DNA of 64,000 bases from Bacillota bacterium (GCA_023460085.1 JAEWRI010000044.1:124001-188000); one strand, 5' to 3'; shown: positions 21,101 through 27,628, numbered from the stretch's first letter. Notes: generated by a model not told the origin, from the sequence alone. A program made the numbers and translations.

Positions 21101-23084
21101 TATCGTCTTCGTCCACCGTGGCGGTATCCGCCACCGCTTTCGGCGCGTCGTTCTTCGCCGTGGCACTGATGTATACCGTCGCGCTCGCGGTTCCGCCGTG
21201 TCCGTCGGAAATGGTATATGTAAATTCGTCCAGACCGTTATAGTCCGCCGCAGGGGTGTAGCGAATTTGTCCGCCCGCGATGGCCGCCGTGCCGTGCTCG
21301 GGCGTGCCGGCATCCGTAATGCTCAGCGTATCGCCGTCCGCCGTATCGTAGTCGTTGTCGAGCACGTCGATTTTTACGCTCGCGTCCTCGTCCGTCACGA
21401 TGCCTTCATCGTCTACCGCCACCGGGTCATCGTTGACGGGCTGCACGGTTACATAGAACGTGTCGCTGACCGACTCGTTCTGCGGATCCTTGATCGTCAC
21501 GGAGATCGCCACCGGACCGCCGCTCTTGTTGGCGACCGGGGTGATGATGAGGCTGATCTGTTCGTCGCTCTGGCTTGTCTGCACGTTGCTGATAAGGCTG
21601 GTATCGTAAGCGCCCACCAGCACGGTGAGACCGCTCAGCGACGTTTCGCCGTCCTTGGCGGTAAGCACCACCGTCTCCGGCACGTCCTCGGTCATTTCAA
21701 CGTCGCCGGTGTGAGCCAGCGTGGGTGCGGTGTTCAGCGTATATCCGCCGATGTCATAGTTGCCCGCGTTGTCCGCGATGTAAATGGTGAACAGTCCACC
21801 CGCTGATACGGCGAAATGCCCTCCCGCAATATCTGTGCCGCCGCCGCCCGTAAAGTAGGCCGCGTCGTGACTGCCTTCCGCGTACCGGAGCATCTTGACG
21901 CCGGAGAGCCCTCCCTCGCTGGTTGTGACCGTCACATCCACGTTGCCGGAGGATACCGTCATGTCCACGTCGTCGATGCTGGGCGCTATCTTATCAATCT
22001 TCACCGTCCCGCTGAGGCTGGAGGATCGGTTGCCTGCCGCGTCCTCAACCGCGACTTCCAGCGCAAACTGACCACTCGCGGTAATCGCGAAGTTCGCGGG
22101 CATATTCGTCCACGAACCGCTGTCCAGCCGATAGACATACCGTTCCGGCGCGCCGGAGCTGGTTCCCAGCGCGGGCACCGTTACGGAGACGTCGGTGTTG
22201 GTCCAGGCGGTATTGGAAAGCACCAGCGAAGCGGGCGCGGCGGGTGCGGTCTTGTCGATGTTGCCGATCGTGATGTTCCGCGTATCCGATACCTTGCCCG
22301 CGTAGTCCTTGCTGTATGCCGTAAAGCTCGTATTGGCGGTGGCTGTAAACGTATAGGGAGAGGTCGTGCTGACCCTGACGCCGTCCTTATAGATGCCCTC
22401 GAGCCCGCTGTCTCCGTCCGAAGCGCTTATCGTAACGGTGACGGACTGATTGGTCCAGTTATCGTTGTATCCCACGCTGCATGCGGGAGCAGCCGCGTCG
22501 CGGATGATAAAGCTTGTGTTCTGAAATACGACGGTATTGCTTCCGCTCGTGTTCTTGCCGCGCAGATAGATGAGCACAGTGCGCGTCCCAACGGGAATCG
22601 GGGCGGTGGATCCCAGCGCTACGGAGCCCGATACCGCGTTGTTCGGCTTGGCCAGATCCACGGTGGAAATAACGCTGGAGTAGTTGGCCCGGCAGAACGC
22701 GATTTGCACGGTGGGCACATCGTTTTGCGCGCCGCTCGTTCCTTCCTCCGTCACCGTCGTCATGGTGGAAAAGTCGATTTCCAGCCCGCCGAGGTCAATG
22801 GACGTGGAGATGTCATGCCCGGTCTCGTTGAGCGCGATGCTTCCCACCGCTTCCCCCTCATCCGAATCCGTCATGGTAATGGTGCTTCCGCTGATCGTCG
22901 CGCCGGACGACAGGAAGGTGCTGGCGGTGATATTCTCGATATCGTATCCGCGGAAGTAGTATGGGCTGGCCCCATGGGCCACACCGCCCGTCCAAAATAG
23001 CTGCACGATCATTGTCGCACAGACGAGCAGCGCAATCACCTTTGTCCTGAAGCTTTTTGTATTGACCCCAATGCCCGTAATCAT
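9177..23084 (-). CDS. Giant cadherin-like tandem-repeat surface protein (4,635 aa)
   Basis: A secreted, membrane-anchored protein of 4,635 residues. A signal peptide (residues 1-39, positive start, hydrophobic core, AHGA) is followed by Ig-like/HYR-like domains to about residue 460, then about 35 tandem cadherin-like (tandem-95/VCBS type) repeats of 90-110 residues. Each is marked by a PVNDAP linker, an EDT/EDS motif, IDVLANDTD and a YTP..DYNG.DSFTY core, with Asp-rich, probably calcium-binding loops. A fibronectin-III-like and Ig-like region follows. The end has a transmembrane helix (WYAWAPAGFG then poly-Leu) and a basic 95-residue cytoplasmic tail. No LPxTG, SLH or WxL anchor is seen. The ATG has GGGGGAG upstream. 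Likely an adhesin or surface stalk; its ligand is unknown. Confidence 0.93.
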   Translation of the reverse strand: MITGIGVNTKSFRTKVIALLVCATMIVQLFWTGGVAHGASPYYFRGYDIENITASTFLSSGATISGSTITMTDSDEGEAVGSIALNETGHDISTSIDLGGLEIDFSTMTTVTEEGTSGAQNDVPTVQIAFCRANYSSVISTVDLAKPNNAVSGSVALGSTAPIPVGTRTVLIYLRGKNTSGSNTVVFQNTSFIIRDAAAPACSVGYNDNWTNQSVTVTISASDGDSGLEGIYKDGVRVSTTSPYTFTATANTSFTAYSKDYAGKVSDTRNITIGNIDKTAPAAPASLVLSNTAWTNTDVSVTVPALGTSSGAPERYVYRLDSGSWTNMPANFAITASGQFALEVAVEDAAGNRSSSLSGTVKIDKIAPSIDDVDMTVSSGNVDVTVTTSEGGLSGVKMLRYAEGSHDAAYFTGGGGTDIAGGHFAVSAGGLFTIYIADNAGNYDIGGYTLNTAPTLAHTGDVEMTEDVPETVVLTAKDGETSLSGLTVLVGAYDTSLISNVQTSQSDEQISLIITPVANKSGGPVAISVTIKDPQNESVSDTFYVTVQPVNDDPVAVDDEGIVTDEDASVKIDVLDNDYDTADGDTLSITDAGTPEHGTAAIAGGQIRYTPAADYNGLDEFTYTISDGHGGTASATVYISATAKNDAPKAVADTATVDEDDTVLIDVIANDTDIDGDDTPDGVISLYSVTNGAHGTAVIDGTGVRYTPATNFFGKDTFTYVVTDGGGLTATGTVTVTVKGTEDAPYFESLNTEYTIAEDSKNAEITFSLHDAETEAASLMLQAVSMDETQTLLKDSGIVISGLGDSSASVTLKITPVANAYGDVTVSLSLGDGFASVTKTFLLHISNVNDAPTVKQDEVTYAEDSASVLINTADLIKNDTDIDGDTLSFGGISTTTTVGTLIVLDGNTLQYTPKKDYDGTDSFTYIVSDGKGGTAVGTCVLKATPVNDAPLISLPAGPFSTDEDTVSAGIVITISDKETDAADLVVRASSGDTDKVDPDGLSIVNNGDGTCTLKITPMLDANGTATITVTVSDGSAASSEPLQITINPTPDAPVAMDDNIYVPLSGRRVFTVLGNDHDADGDPLTVVLDSWLPYSLNGQLTYNETTQQFTYRAANGEVGTGTFSYKVTDGANVSEAGTVTLTINSMMHAPELSEIAAQYVLEDGTTSPISITVTDEDLGDESVLTVSSSNTDLLPVDYDVNTVVTVLGGGKFTLTLKPVKDGSGTSQITVTATDSTGNTDSASFWLTVYATNDAPNAVNDVYLLEEDSSVTLKLAANDSDPEGDTIWVNGMAWPAHGYLYRSGGDYVYVPYGNWNGTEVLSYSVTDGQSSDIGAVTIMVTPVNDAPVNYSNWVELPNAVDASATATVNVLSGDYDPDGDTVRLYEIVSGPSYGEAEMDAATGKITYTRTEVSPNDNGADELTYRIIDRDTMTGDCLYTDAKLYIGIDFNSSLYTYHDYIDCYEDDPAFTFDLSIYNPNEVTYTLELHDTTALGTLAVVDCNTVCFTPKKDANGDVWIDYTVAGGGESADGSFHIRLYPVNDAPVIESDSATASCAEDSAGASFTVTFSDVDNTDSSLYFYAYAENADSTSPVALTLAISVNRTTGQAVVTAVPAENANGAVDIVVGVSDGMAAAEKTVRLTVSPVDDDPVPAVVSRTLYEDTEVTFSVVTSESDVDGDTLQVSIADGDGPANGTAVVNEDGTITYTPDADYYGGDSFVFTVTDVTDTAKSATQTAYLTVVGVNDQPEILDLDYYQTTKEDTPKEVTLTVTDVDNDLSEASHYTITSGNTALIPNANISIAHVSGDEMKITLTPAANAYGSAIITVVASDGELSAQEQFKLTVQPVNDSPVAADDTAAVDEVAGDTDDETSVTIDLTDNDTDVEPGTLKVIAITDISEGTVKNNGDGTVTYSADGDYNGVATFRYTVMDAGGETDTADVTVTVNAMNDPPRAENDTAATNEDDDATIAVLTNDSDAEGDTLSITAVSDPSHGTAVISGTNIVYTPIKDYNGSDSFTYTISDGHEGTDTATVTVSVKAVNDAPEIAKYPEDAGEWEMDEDTTESFLFTVGDAETAASSLIITIDSKDKTVIANTGIVLSTNEYGQKVITVTPLEDKYGVVPVQFKVSDGALVTTVQWNITIAPVNDAPKIKTTDVTTTEDKPVSGTATATDAENDALTFSAGSTGPEHGSVVVNAGGSYTYTPAANFSGTDSFDITVSDGNKSATGTVNVTVTPINDKPDAVNDTDTVDEDSTVVVPVTANDTDADSAYGDTLTVIAVTAPAHGTASIVEGGVLYAPAGNYNGTDSFSYTIKDSDGEKDTATVTMTVNPKNDAPANGNISEATDEDIAATITLPDGIDIDETTNPALEDVLIIDVDDPAHGLASIAGDGKSIEYTPDSNWFTTAEETEVFNYTVRDAGGVEVEFTITMTVNPVNDVPVFVSNPADMALTEDGDNGSSGFTVGDVETAAASLTVTLISSTNTALVDSGDVAIIGGTDGVRTVTVNPNDNKNGTAKIKLRVTDLDGGYSEYTFTVTVSAQNDNPNAQPDTAETGENTPVEIDVLENDDVDTDNEGDTLTLLTVSNATYGTVGIEGNKAVYTPDADLPATAVYTDSFTYTMKDASGATSGSTVTVTVTPENDAPVITDPIEDVTGIPEDSDVGTGVISFTVTDEEDDDDTLTVTKACDNTVLFPLSSITVLNPEGGTGAERTVQAIPAANAFGTARITLTVKDSKGAVDQVTFSVTVDSVDDEPSGSNDVYEVTEDIETELDVLANDDPDYSTNPEQLAITAIATQASHGTARVAEDGKSVFYKTAQDSNEDDWFTYTMHDSFSNKDYTFRVDITVIPVNDAPVVTMTGGTSFSTYESVALNDIAFTVTDVDNEVATLTLSAASENAILVLNGLHIDDGTTSNRTIDVQPYRKWNGTTLITITADDGTDEGTASFTFIVNNVNEAPVANNDTLNAPEDAKTFLDVLDNDTDNDLETNWETEFIIVSSVTDTDPNAEITKAEDGSGVYIQPITNYNGPVTFTYSIEDASGEPSNTATVTVAVTQVNDAPVADDEVETTAEDTPITIDVLDGDTDIDQDSVLNEYPGAETLSISLSGATAPLHGAVVIADGKLKYTPAANYNGPDSFTYYVTDGEARDEGHVSVTVTQVNDAPVAVNDTPQTDEDTPVSIDVLGNDTDVDTNSTLNKHTQHSRDDFTISLDFITEPLHGDIDVVSGEVLYTPDGNWFGIDTFTYFILDGHGGSAQGTVTVTVNSVNDLPVFVTKPADMELTEDLANGSGDFSVSDVETAAASLSVTVYSSSNPTLVATTDVSVTAGIGGARTVIVDPKNNQNGTANITLRVSDGNPDGYTDYTFKVDVAAVNDAPVGDNDSATIEEDTSYTVAWADLTHDVDIATNADVLGVTITTQAAHGTAEVVGGDIVYTPGDDWNGTDTFVYTVKDSKDAADTGTISVTVTQVNDAPVADDETLTTAEDTAKAINVLEGDTDVDQDGSLNADPDAEVLDITLTGAAGPSHGTAEITAYGVIQYTPEADYNGPDSFEYFVTDGEAQGKGVVTVTVTQVNDNPVAVANGETTEEETAIEIDVLANDTDVDTDDTLNKGTLHSRDDFSISLDGVTYPLHGDIELAGEKVAYTPDEDWAGTDTFTYFILDGHGGSDEGTVTVTVGGENDPPVAADDSASAKEDNTASVNVLDNDTDPDPGDSLSFVGFTMDTSGLHGTLTGLMDGTVTFVPETNWNGSFTVGYQMCDEEGVTDEAVITITIEAVNDAPTAGDFSDSTSEDTPKGLDVSTHIGDADTAINGDSLTVTVEAGDGPAHGSVSVSGTVITYTPDADWNGTDSFTYTVTDEADDSDTGIITVTVSAVNDAPVADEDEASLNEDAQVTVDVLDGDMDVDTSVTLNVIPQAAITLTGVGTPGHGSAVILEGKIVYTPIADFNGTDSFTYTVSDGVLTDTGTVTITVRPVNDNPIAEEDVAVTDDEDAVTIDVLDNDTDVDTDELLNKTPDRESDFVITAVGTPGHGTAVITDGKITYTPNDRFAGEDSFTYTMSDGHGGTAQSTVTVTVRSVNDPPETPVVHTPEGGERYGGASTVNVTWSGFDIDGDVLGYTLEYYDGSAWHVVQEGMTDTEYNFDIPETLTSITDLQFRVNASDAEFTSDYGYSGKVEVDKEIPRNILVTMKTADGRPYVAGTWTNQSVTVTAVSVEDASAVLFSYSIEDKVFRIADNYVVTSGVHTVYVRATDEFANMNEFGGYLARVDKQAPSVPGSSVTVSGPAAQIVLTLKGDPGGSGNSYLILPDGSKAQAASSVSWKAGGNGEYAFKLYDVAGNVTNFTVKVEGIDESAPVITCDSGSYSIGDTSPNPLSATLSFTDGESEITAKGYAVSTSPTYGGAYKSYTGAIEFAEAGTYYIHAYARNAANITANETFGPFIVALEENPGTGEEPAEEPPVGDVTVDVTDVAETAVKVRLPGGEWTDTLTLEGVEPGTYIIEVMDEEGNITTMEITITDEEIASGQWKPATAGLRWYAWAPAGFGLLLLLLLLFWRNVTVTVYAAEGEKALRSTRRLKRRKDEVIVSVSRQTARGGASGTVTLSKAFTKRMRGKTLIVEQEGTELLRTQVPEDADDRFTAQIERWVD
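12090..13960 (-). repeat. Recent two-domain duplication inside the giant gene
   Basis: Two adjacent repeat domains (about 13,960-13,320) recur as a second pair (about 12,720-12,090). Both pairs share TQVNDAPVADDE, TAEDT, YNGPDSF, then HSRDDF, PLHGDI and TFTYFILDGHGGS in the same order. The domain between them (NPADM../KPADM type) also has an earlier relative near 15,400-15,800. Confidence 0.7.
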
Positions 23085-23323
23085 AATACTCCCCCTGTTA
23101 GCCTTTTTTGCAGAAAGATACTTTAACGCATATTTTATATAAACCGCAGTGAATCGTGTGAAACACCGTTACGAGTGAATTATTGGCAAGGGTAAGGAAG
23201 GCTGGACATAGACTCGAAAGCGATACCGACCCCCATAAAACAAAACGCCCGGTAAAGTACCCAGGGCAATTCCATCAAAGCGGTATCCGCCGCCGTTTCC
23301 GCGAGAGACCGATACCCGTACGG
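23085..23323 (-). ncRNA. Structured 5' leader RNA of the giant gene, candidate cis-regulatory element
   Basis: The transcript from the promoter at 23329-23357 has a leader of about 240 bases. Near its start GGTATC can pair with GATACC (6 bp). The same GATACCG can instead pair with a downstream CGGTATC (7 bp). Between these lies a GCCC...GGGC hairpin followed by GTTTTGTTTTAT, which looks like an intrinsic terminator. This layout suggests a switch. It does not carry the conserved blocks of a c-di-GMP-I riboswitch and I cannot match it to a known class. The rest of the 335-base gap holds the GDPD terminator and the ribosome binding site. Confidence 0.5.
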
Positions 23324-23328
23324 GCACT

Positions 23329-23357
23329 ATTCTACATAATATATTGTCGCACTGCAA
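23329..23357 (-). promoter_or_regulatory. Sigma-A-type promoter of the giant gene
   Basis: On the minus strand TTGCAG (23357-23352), a 17-base spacer and TAGAAT (23334-23329). Confidence 0.6.
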
Positions 23358-23387
23358 TAACCCGGATTGGATTTTTTCCCAGTAAAC

Positions 23388-23411
23388 AAAAAGCGCCGCT
23401 CCAAGCGGCGC
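23388..23411 (-). terminator. Rho-independent terminator of the GDPD operon
   Basis: On the minus strand GCGCCGCT-TG-AGCGGCGC type hairpin followed by TTTTTG, directly after the GDPD stop. It separates that operon from the giant gene. Confidence 0.85.
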
Positions 23412-23419
23412 GGAAATGT

Positions 23420-24241
23420 TTAGGGCCTGAAGTATTCAAATATGATCGCGTCAAAAAACCGTTGGCACCACGCGATATCGTCGGTATCGCGCACCGTCCA
23501 GCCCACCAGTTTTCCCCCCAGCAGGCGGTACAGCCACAGCTTGAAGCGTCCATGCGCGTTCTCATGCCGGAACGCCGCAAAATGCGGGCGGGCGGCGGCG
23601 TTGGCCAGCATCCCGGAGAGCATCATGCGCTGCCACGCGGCCCGCCGGCCGTAGTCCTTATATCCCGTAGCCAGCTGCCCGCGCACGACGTCCGGGCGAT
23701 GCTTCTTGAACCACGCCACAATGCCGGGATGGAACGACTCGACGCAGTACGGCCCGGCGTAAGCATCCAGCAGGGCGGCGGCTTTTTCGCACAGCGCCGT
23801 ATTGCGCTTCGTGCTCTTCAGCTCCACTATCAGCGGCACACGCCCGGCAACCTCCGCCAGGACTTCGGTGAACAGCGGGATGCGCTGCTCCGTGCCGGAG
23901 AGCCGGTACTGCAGCAGCTCCTCCCAGGAGCAGTCCGCGACGGGCTTATCCACGCCGCACATGCGCAGCAGGCTGTCGTCGTGAAACACCGCCACCGTGT
24001 CGTCCGTCGTGAGGTTAATGTCCAGTTCGATGCCATAGCCCGCTTCGACAGCGGCCCGGAACGCCGCCAGCGAATTCTCGGGCGGCGCGGCGTGCTTTTG
24101 ATCGTGCAGTCCGCGATGCGCGTATCGCGTGCGCCAGAGTATCTCCGGCGCGGTTTTGGGCAGCTTGCCCGGCGCTATCAAAAACGCGTAAACGCCCAGC
24201 AGGGCAACCAGCGCAGCGGCAACACTGTAAATGATGATCAT
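23420..24241 (-). CDS. Glycerophosphodiester phosphodiesterase family protein
   Basis: A 273-residue GDPD-type enzyme that would hydrolyse glycerophosphodiesters to glycerol 3-phosphate and an alcohol. An N-terminal membrane anchor or uncleaved signal (residues about 2-25) precedes the TIM-barrel. Motifs are HRGLHD near residue 43, PENS near 54, ELDINLTTDDTVAVFHDD (split as ELDINLT and VFHDD) with the metal-binding E/D and catalytic H, and VELKS. The start ATG lies five bases after the transporter stop, so translation is probably coupled. Co-transcription with a GPH-type transporter suggests uptake and breakdown of lipid-derived glycerophosphodiesters, or remodelling of lipid or teichoic acid; this is inference. 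Confidence 0.88.
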   Translation of the reverse strand: MIIIYSVAAALVALLGVYAFLIAPGKLPKTAPEILWRTRYAHRGLHDQKHAAPPENSLAAFRAAVEAGYGIELDINLTTDDTVAVFHDDSLLRMCGVDKPVADCSWEELLQYRLSGTEQRIPLFTEVLAEVAGRVPLIVELKSTKRNTALCEKAAALLDAYAGPYCVESFHPGIVAWFKKHRPDVVRGQLATGYKDYGRRAAWQRMMLSGMLANAAARPHFAAFRHENAHGRFKLWLYRLLGGKLVGWTVRDTDDIAWCQRFFDAIIFEYFRP

Positions 24242-24246
24242 GGTTG

Positions 24247-25632
24247 TCAGTCCCCCGCGTTCAGGGCTTCCAGCTTGCTCTTGGGCGCGTCCGGCTTAGA
24301 GTCGCCGTGGCGCACGAACATCATCGTCACGAAGGCCAGCGCGATGAATATGGCGGCATAGGGGAACAGGAAGATATACCCGGCAAACGAATCGGTGCTC
24401 CCCAGGAAGGTATAGCCGTATTCCAGCAGCGCGCCCGATAGTATGGGGGTGACGATCTGTGCCGCCATGGACGCAAAGTAGTAAAACCCGGTAAATTTGC
24501 CCACATCCGCGCCCTTGGACATTTCCAGCACCATGGGCAGCGAATTGACGTTGATGGCTGCCCACGCGATACCCGCCAGCGCGAAGGAAACATACATCAG
24601 CGGAGAAGGCCCTTTATAAAGCGTTGCCGTACCGAAAACGAGCACGAGCAGCGTAATGCCGCCCAATATGCTCTTCTTTCGGCCGATGCGGGAGGAGATG
24701 ACGCCGATGGGTATGAATGCCAGCGTAGCCGAAATTACCGCCACCATCAGAACGAACGAGCCCTGCTTCTCCGTCATGCCAAACCCTGGCTGGGTAACGT
24801 AGCGCGAGAAAGCGGTGGTAACGGCGTTGTATCCCATAAACCACAGGAAAATGGAAATCAGAATGAGCACCAGGCTGATGCGTACACCCCGTGAAAGCGG
24901 CTTTCTGGCCTTGGTCTTCGTTTCCACCGCCTCTTCAGGGTCGATACCCATCGCGGCACTGTCTTCGCGCATCTTCCTGACGAGCTTCGGCTCATTCACC
25001 GTAAACATCAGCACAATCGTACCTACCAGCATAATCCCCGCGGTGGTAAGAAAGATGGGCCAGTAATTCGCCGTGTCCGGGTTTTTCGAATCCGGTGCGA
25101 GAAAGCCGTTGATCAGCAGTATCAGCGCGCCGCCGACAGCCCCCATCAGGTTGATAACCGCGTTGCCCTTGGAGCGCATCGGCTTGGGGGTAATATCGGG
25201 CATCAGCGCCACCGCCGGCGAGCGGTACGTTGCCATGGAAATCAGCACCAGCCCCAGGCCCAGTATGAACAGCCACGTCTGGCGCGTGTGCGCCGCCAGG
25301 GGTATCAGCATCATAAAGGCAACCGCCGCCAGCGTGCCGTAGAGTATATATGGTTTCCGCCTGCCCATCCGGGCATTCGTCTTGTCTGAAATCACACCGA
25401 ACAGCGGGAGCATCACCACCGCGACGATGTTGTCCAGCGCCATAATCACACCGTTGACGGTATCGCCAAGGCTCAGCGAATACTTCAGTATCAAGGGAAT
25501 CACGTAATCGTACAGCTGCCAGAAGGCGGAAATGGTGAGAAACGCAAGACCCGTGAGTATGATAAACTTGTAGGAGCGCATTACATTGGCTATCTGCTTC
25601 GAGACCCGAACGAAAAACGCGGCAGCCTTCAT
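24247..25632 (-). CDS. MFS/GPH-family transporter (SLC45-like)
   Basis: A 461-residue polytopic membrane protein with about 12 helices, of the sugar:cation symporter (GPH) or SLC45-like branch of MFS. Signatures are DNIVAVVMLPLFGVISDKTNARMGRRKPY (read as DNIVAV, GVISDKTNARMGRRK) after helix 2, and GVISSRIGRKK in the second half. A charged central loop lies near residues 210-245. The start ATG 25632 has AAGGAGG eight bases upstream. It heads an operon with the GDPD gene, so glycerophosphodiesters or a related sugar compound are candidate substrates, though the family mostly carries glycosides. Confidence 0.85.
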   Translation of the reverse strand: MKAAAFFVRVSKQIANVMRSYKFIILTGLAFLTISAFWQLYDYVIPLILKYSLSLGDTVNGVIMALDNIVAVVMLPLFGVISDKTNARMGRRKPYILYGTLAAVAFMMLIPLAAHTRQTWLFILGLGLVLISMATYRSPAVALMPDITPKPMRSKGNAVINLMGAVGGALILLINGFLAPDSKNPDTANYWPIFLTTAGIMLVGTIVLMFTVNEPKLVRKMREDSAAMGIDPEEAVETKTKARKPLSRGVRISLVLILISIFLWFMGYNAVTTAFSRYVTQPGFGMTEKQGSFVLMVAVISATLAFIPIGVISSRIGRKKSILGGITLLVLVFGTATLYKGPSPLMYVSFALAGIAWAAINVNSLPMVLEMSKGADVGKFTGFYYFASMAAQIVTPILSGALLEYGYTFLGSTDSFAGYIFLFPYAAIFIALAFVTMMFVRHGDSKPDAPKSKLEALNAGD

Positions 25633-25662
25633 TCTATAATCCTCCTTGATATGTATATTCAT

Positions 25663-25691
25663 ACTGTACCATTTTCCGGCTCCTTTTTCAA
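25663..25691 (-). promoter_or_regulatory. Sigma-A-type promoter of the transporter-GDPD operon
   Basis: On the minus strand TTGAAA (25691-25686), a 17-base spacer and TACAGT (25668-25663). Confidence 0.55.
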
Positions 25692-25797
25692 TTCAAAGGG
25701 GCGGCGAATTACAGGAAAATAACACAGGCCTATGGATTCGCGCACGCGTCAGGGTATACAATATGAATATCCTATACTGCCGCTATGGAGGTGCCCC

Positions 25798-27069
25798 ATG
25801 TGCGATACCCTTTGCATACTGCCCCAGTCTTCTTTTATCGGCAGCACCCTGCTGGCTAAGAACAGCGACCGGGAACCAAATGAGCCGCATGTCATCCGCT
25901 ATGTGCCCGCGCAGACGCACGCGCCGGGCGGCAGCGTGCAGTGCACCTATATCCGCGTACCGCAGGCAGAGCGCACCAACGCCGTGCTGCTCTTCAAGCC
26001 CGACTGGATATGGGGCGCGGAGATGGGTGTCAACCAATACAGCGTCGCCATCGGCAACGAAGCCGTGTTCACCAAAGCGCCCAAAGGCTCCGACGCCCTC
26101 ACGGGCATGGATCTGCTGCGGCTGGCGCTGGAACGTGCCGACACCGCAGAAGCCGCGCTCGAAACCATCACGGCGCTGCTCGAAGCGTTCGGGCAGGGAG
26201 GGAACTGCGGCTACACACACGACTTCCGCTACGACAACAGCTTTCTCATCGCGGACTCCAAGACCGCGTTCGTGCTCGAAACGGCGGGTAAAAGCTGGGC
26301 CGCGTACGAGGCGAAGGACAAAGCCGCCATCTCCAACCGGCTGTTCATCCATGGGGAGCATACCCTGCGGAGCGGCCTGAAGGAAGGAGAGGACTTCGCC
26401 GCGAAGTTCTCCGATCCGCTGTACTCTCACTTTTCGCAGGCGAAGTACCGCCGGGCGCAGTCGATGTGCGGTGTGGCACAAACGCCCGCAAGCGCGGCGC
26501 AGCTGATGCGCGCGCTGCGCGCCCACCGGCACGAGGGCGACGAGTTCCGCCGCGCCGACGTGGGCAGCGTGTGTATGCACGCGGGCGGGCTTGTCGGAGA
26601 CCAGACGACAGGCAGCTTTGTGGCGGTACTGCGCGAAGGCAAGCCCATGACGGTCTGGGCCACCGGCGCATCCGTGCCATGCATCGCGGCGTTCAAGCCG
26701 GTGTTCTTCGGCATAGAGAGCGGTGCGCCCGTATTCGGCGGTGAAAACGATGGGAGGCAGTACTGGCTGCAGCGCGAGCGGCTGCACCGCGCGGTGCTTT
26801 CCGGCAGAGTGGACGCGGCGGCGCTGCGCGCCCGTCGTGACGCGCTGGAGGCGGCATGGATTGCGGAGGAGGAGCGGCTGTTTGCACAAGGCACTCCCGA
26901 TACGGCGGCGCTGGCAGAGTTTGCGGAGCGTGCGGCCGCTCAGGAGCAGCACATGGTCGATGAATTCTCTCGCGCGGACTGGGCGGAGATGCCCGGTCGC
27001 GGGCGCTTCGCGCGCTACTGGCGCAGGCACAACGCGGAGCTGGGGAAACCGAGGCCCTTATCGCGCTGA
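25798..27069 (+). CDS. Secernin-like C69-family N-terminal-nucleophile hydrolase
   Basis: A 423-residue cytoplasmic hydrolase of the peptidase C69/secernin group. It opens with MCDTLC, so after removal of Met the N-terminal Cys2 would be the nucleophile, and continues with AKNSDREPNE, a hallmark of the family. The start at 25798 is fixed by GGAGGT five bases upstream and by the need to place Cys at position 2; an in-frame ATG at 25732 would bury it. Family members cleave dipeptides or amides; the substrate here is unknown. It is followed 26 bases later by the 2H phosphoesterase in the same direction, but no functional link is evident. Confidence 0.88.
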   Translation: MCDTLCILPQSSFIGSTLLAKNSDREPNEPHVIRYVPAQTHAPGGSVQCTYIRVPQAERTNAVLLFKPDWIWGAEMGVNQYSVAIGNEAVFTKAPKGSDALTGMDLLRLALERADTAEAALETITALLEAFGQGGNCGYTHDFRYDNSFLIADSKTAFVLETAGKSWAAYEAKDKAAISNRLFIHGEHTLRSGLKEGEDFAAKFSDPLYSHFSQAKYRRAQSMCGVAQTPASAAQLMRALRAHRHEGDEFRRADVGSVCMHAGGLVGDQTTGSFVAVLREGKPMTVWATGASVPCIAAFKPVFFGIESGAPVFGGENDGRQYWLQRERLHRAVLSGRVDAAALRARRDALEAAWIAEEERLFAQGTPDTAALAEFAERAAAQEQHMVDEFSRADWAEMPGRGRFARYWRRHNAELGKPRPLSR

Positions 27070-27095
27070 AAATTGTATCCTGCAAGGAGGAAAGA

Positions 27096-27617
27096 ATGAT
27101 AAACCGATGCATCCTGCTGTTCCCAAAGTTTGAGAATATGCACCTCATTGACCGCATCCGGGAGCAGTACGATCCGGTCGCAAAGCTCGTACAGCCGCAC
27201 ATCACCCTCGTCTTCCCGTTTGAGAGCGACATCTCCACCGCGGAACTCCGCGCCCATATGACCAGCGCATTGACAGGGACTTCTCCGTTTGAGGTTGTGC
27301 TGCGCAATATCGCTCCCGCGCCGGACCGCTACCTGTTCCTGCATGTACAGAAAGGCGTTGCCGAAATCACAATGCTGCACGAAAAGCTGTATACCGGCTT
27401 GCTGTGGCCCTTCTATCCGAACTGGCTACAGTCCGTCACTTTTCTGCCGCACATGACGGTGGGCCGCTTCGAGGATGATGCGAGCTGGGGGTTAGCCGCA
27501 AACAAACTGAAGGGAATCACCGATGAGTTTCAAACGATTGTCGATACGGTCCATGTGGAAATAATCGATCTGCAAAATGAGGATTCCACGATTGAAATGA
27601 GTATCCCGCTGGGCTGA
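27096..27617 (+). CDS. 2H phosphoesterase superfamily protein (2'-5' RNA ligase-like)
   Basis: A 173-residue protein with the paired histidine motifs of the 2H family, HITL near residue 35 and HMTV near 122. These catalyse cleavage of cyclic phosphates or reversible 2'-5' ligation in RNA. Length and motif spacing fit the LigT/YjcG-like group. AAGGAGG precedes the ATG by about six bases. It converges with the U32 gene, whose stop lies 11 bases downstream. The presence of rtcB elsewhere in this window is notable but unlinked. Confidence 0.85.
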   Translation: MINRCILLFPKFENMHLIDRIREQYDPVAKLVQPHITLVFPFESDISTAELRAHMTSALTGTSPFEVVLRNIAPAPDRYLFLHVQKGVAEITMLHEKLYTGLLWPFYPNWLQSVTFLPHMTVGRFEDDASWGLAANKLKGITDEFQTIVDTVHVEIIDLQNEDSTIEMSIPLG

Positions 27618-27628
27618 AAAGCTTGAAT

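Noticed and set aside
23221..23323. c-di-GMP-II riboswitch in the giant-gene leader
   Set aside because: GGAAAC and an AATTG..ACTT-like stretch recall the class, but the conserved CCGACCG-type end and pseudoknot arrangement are not found.
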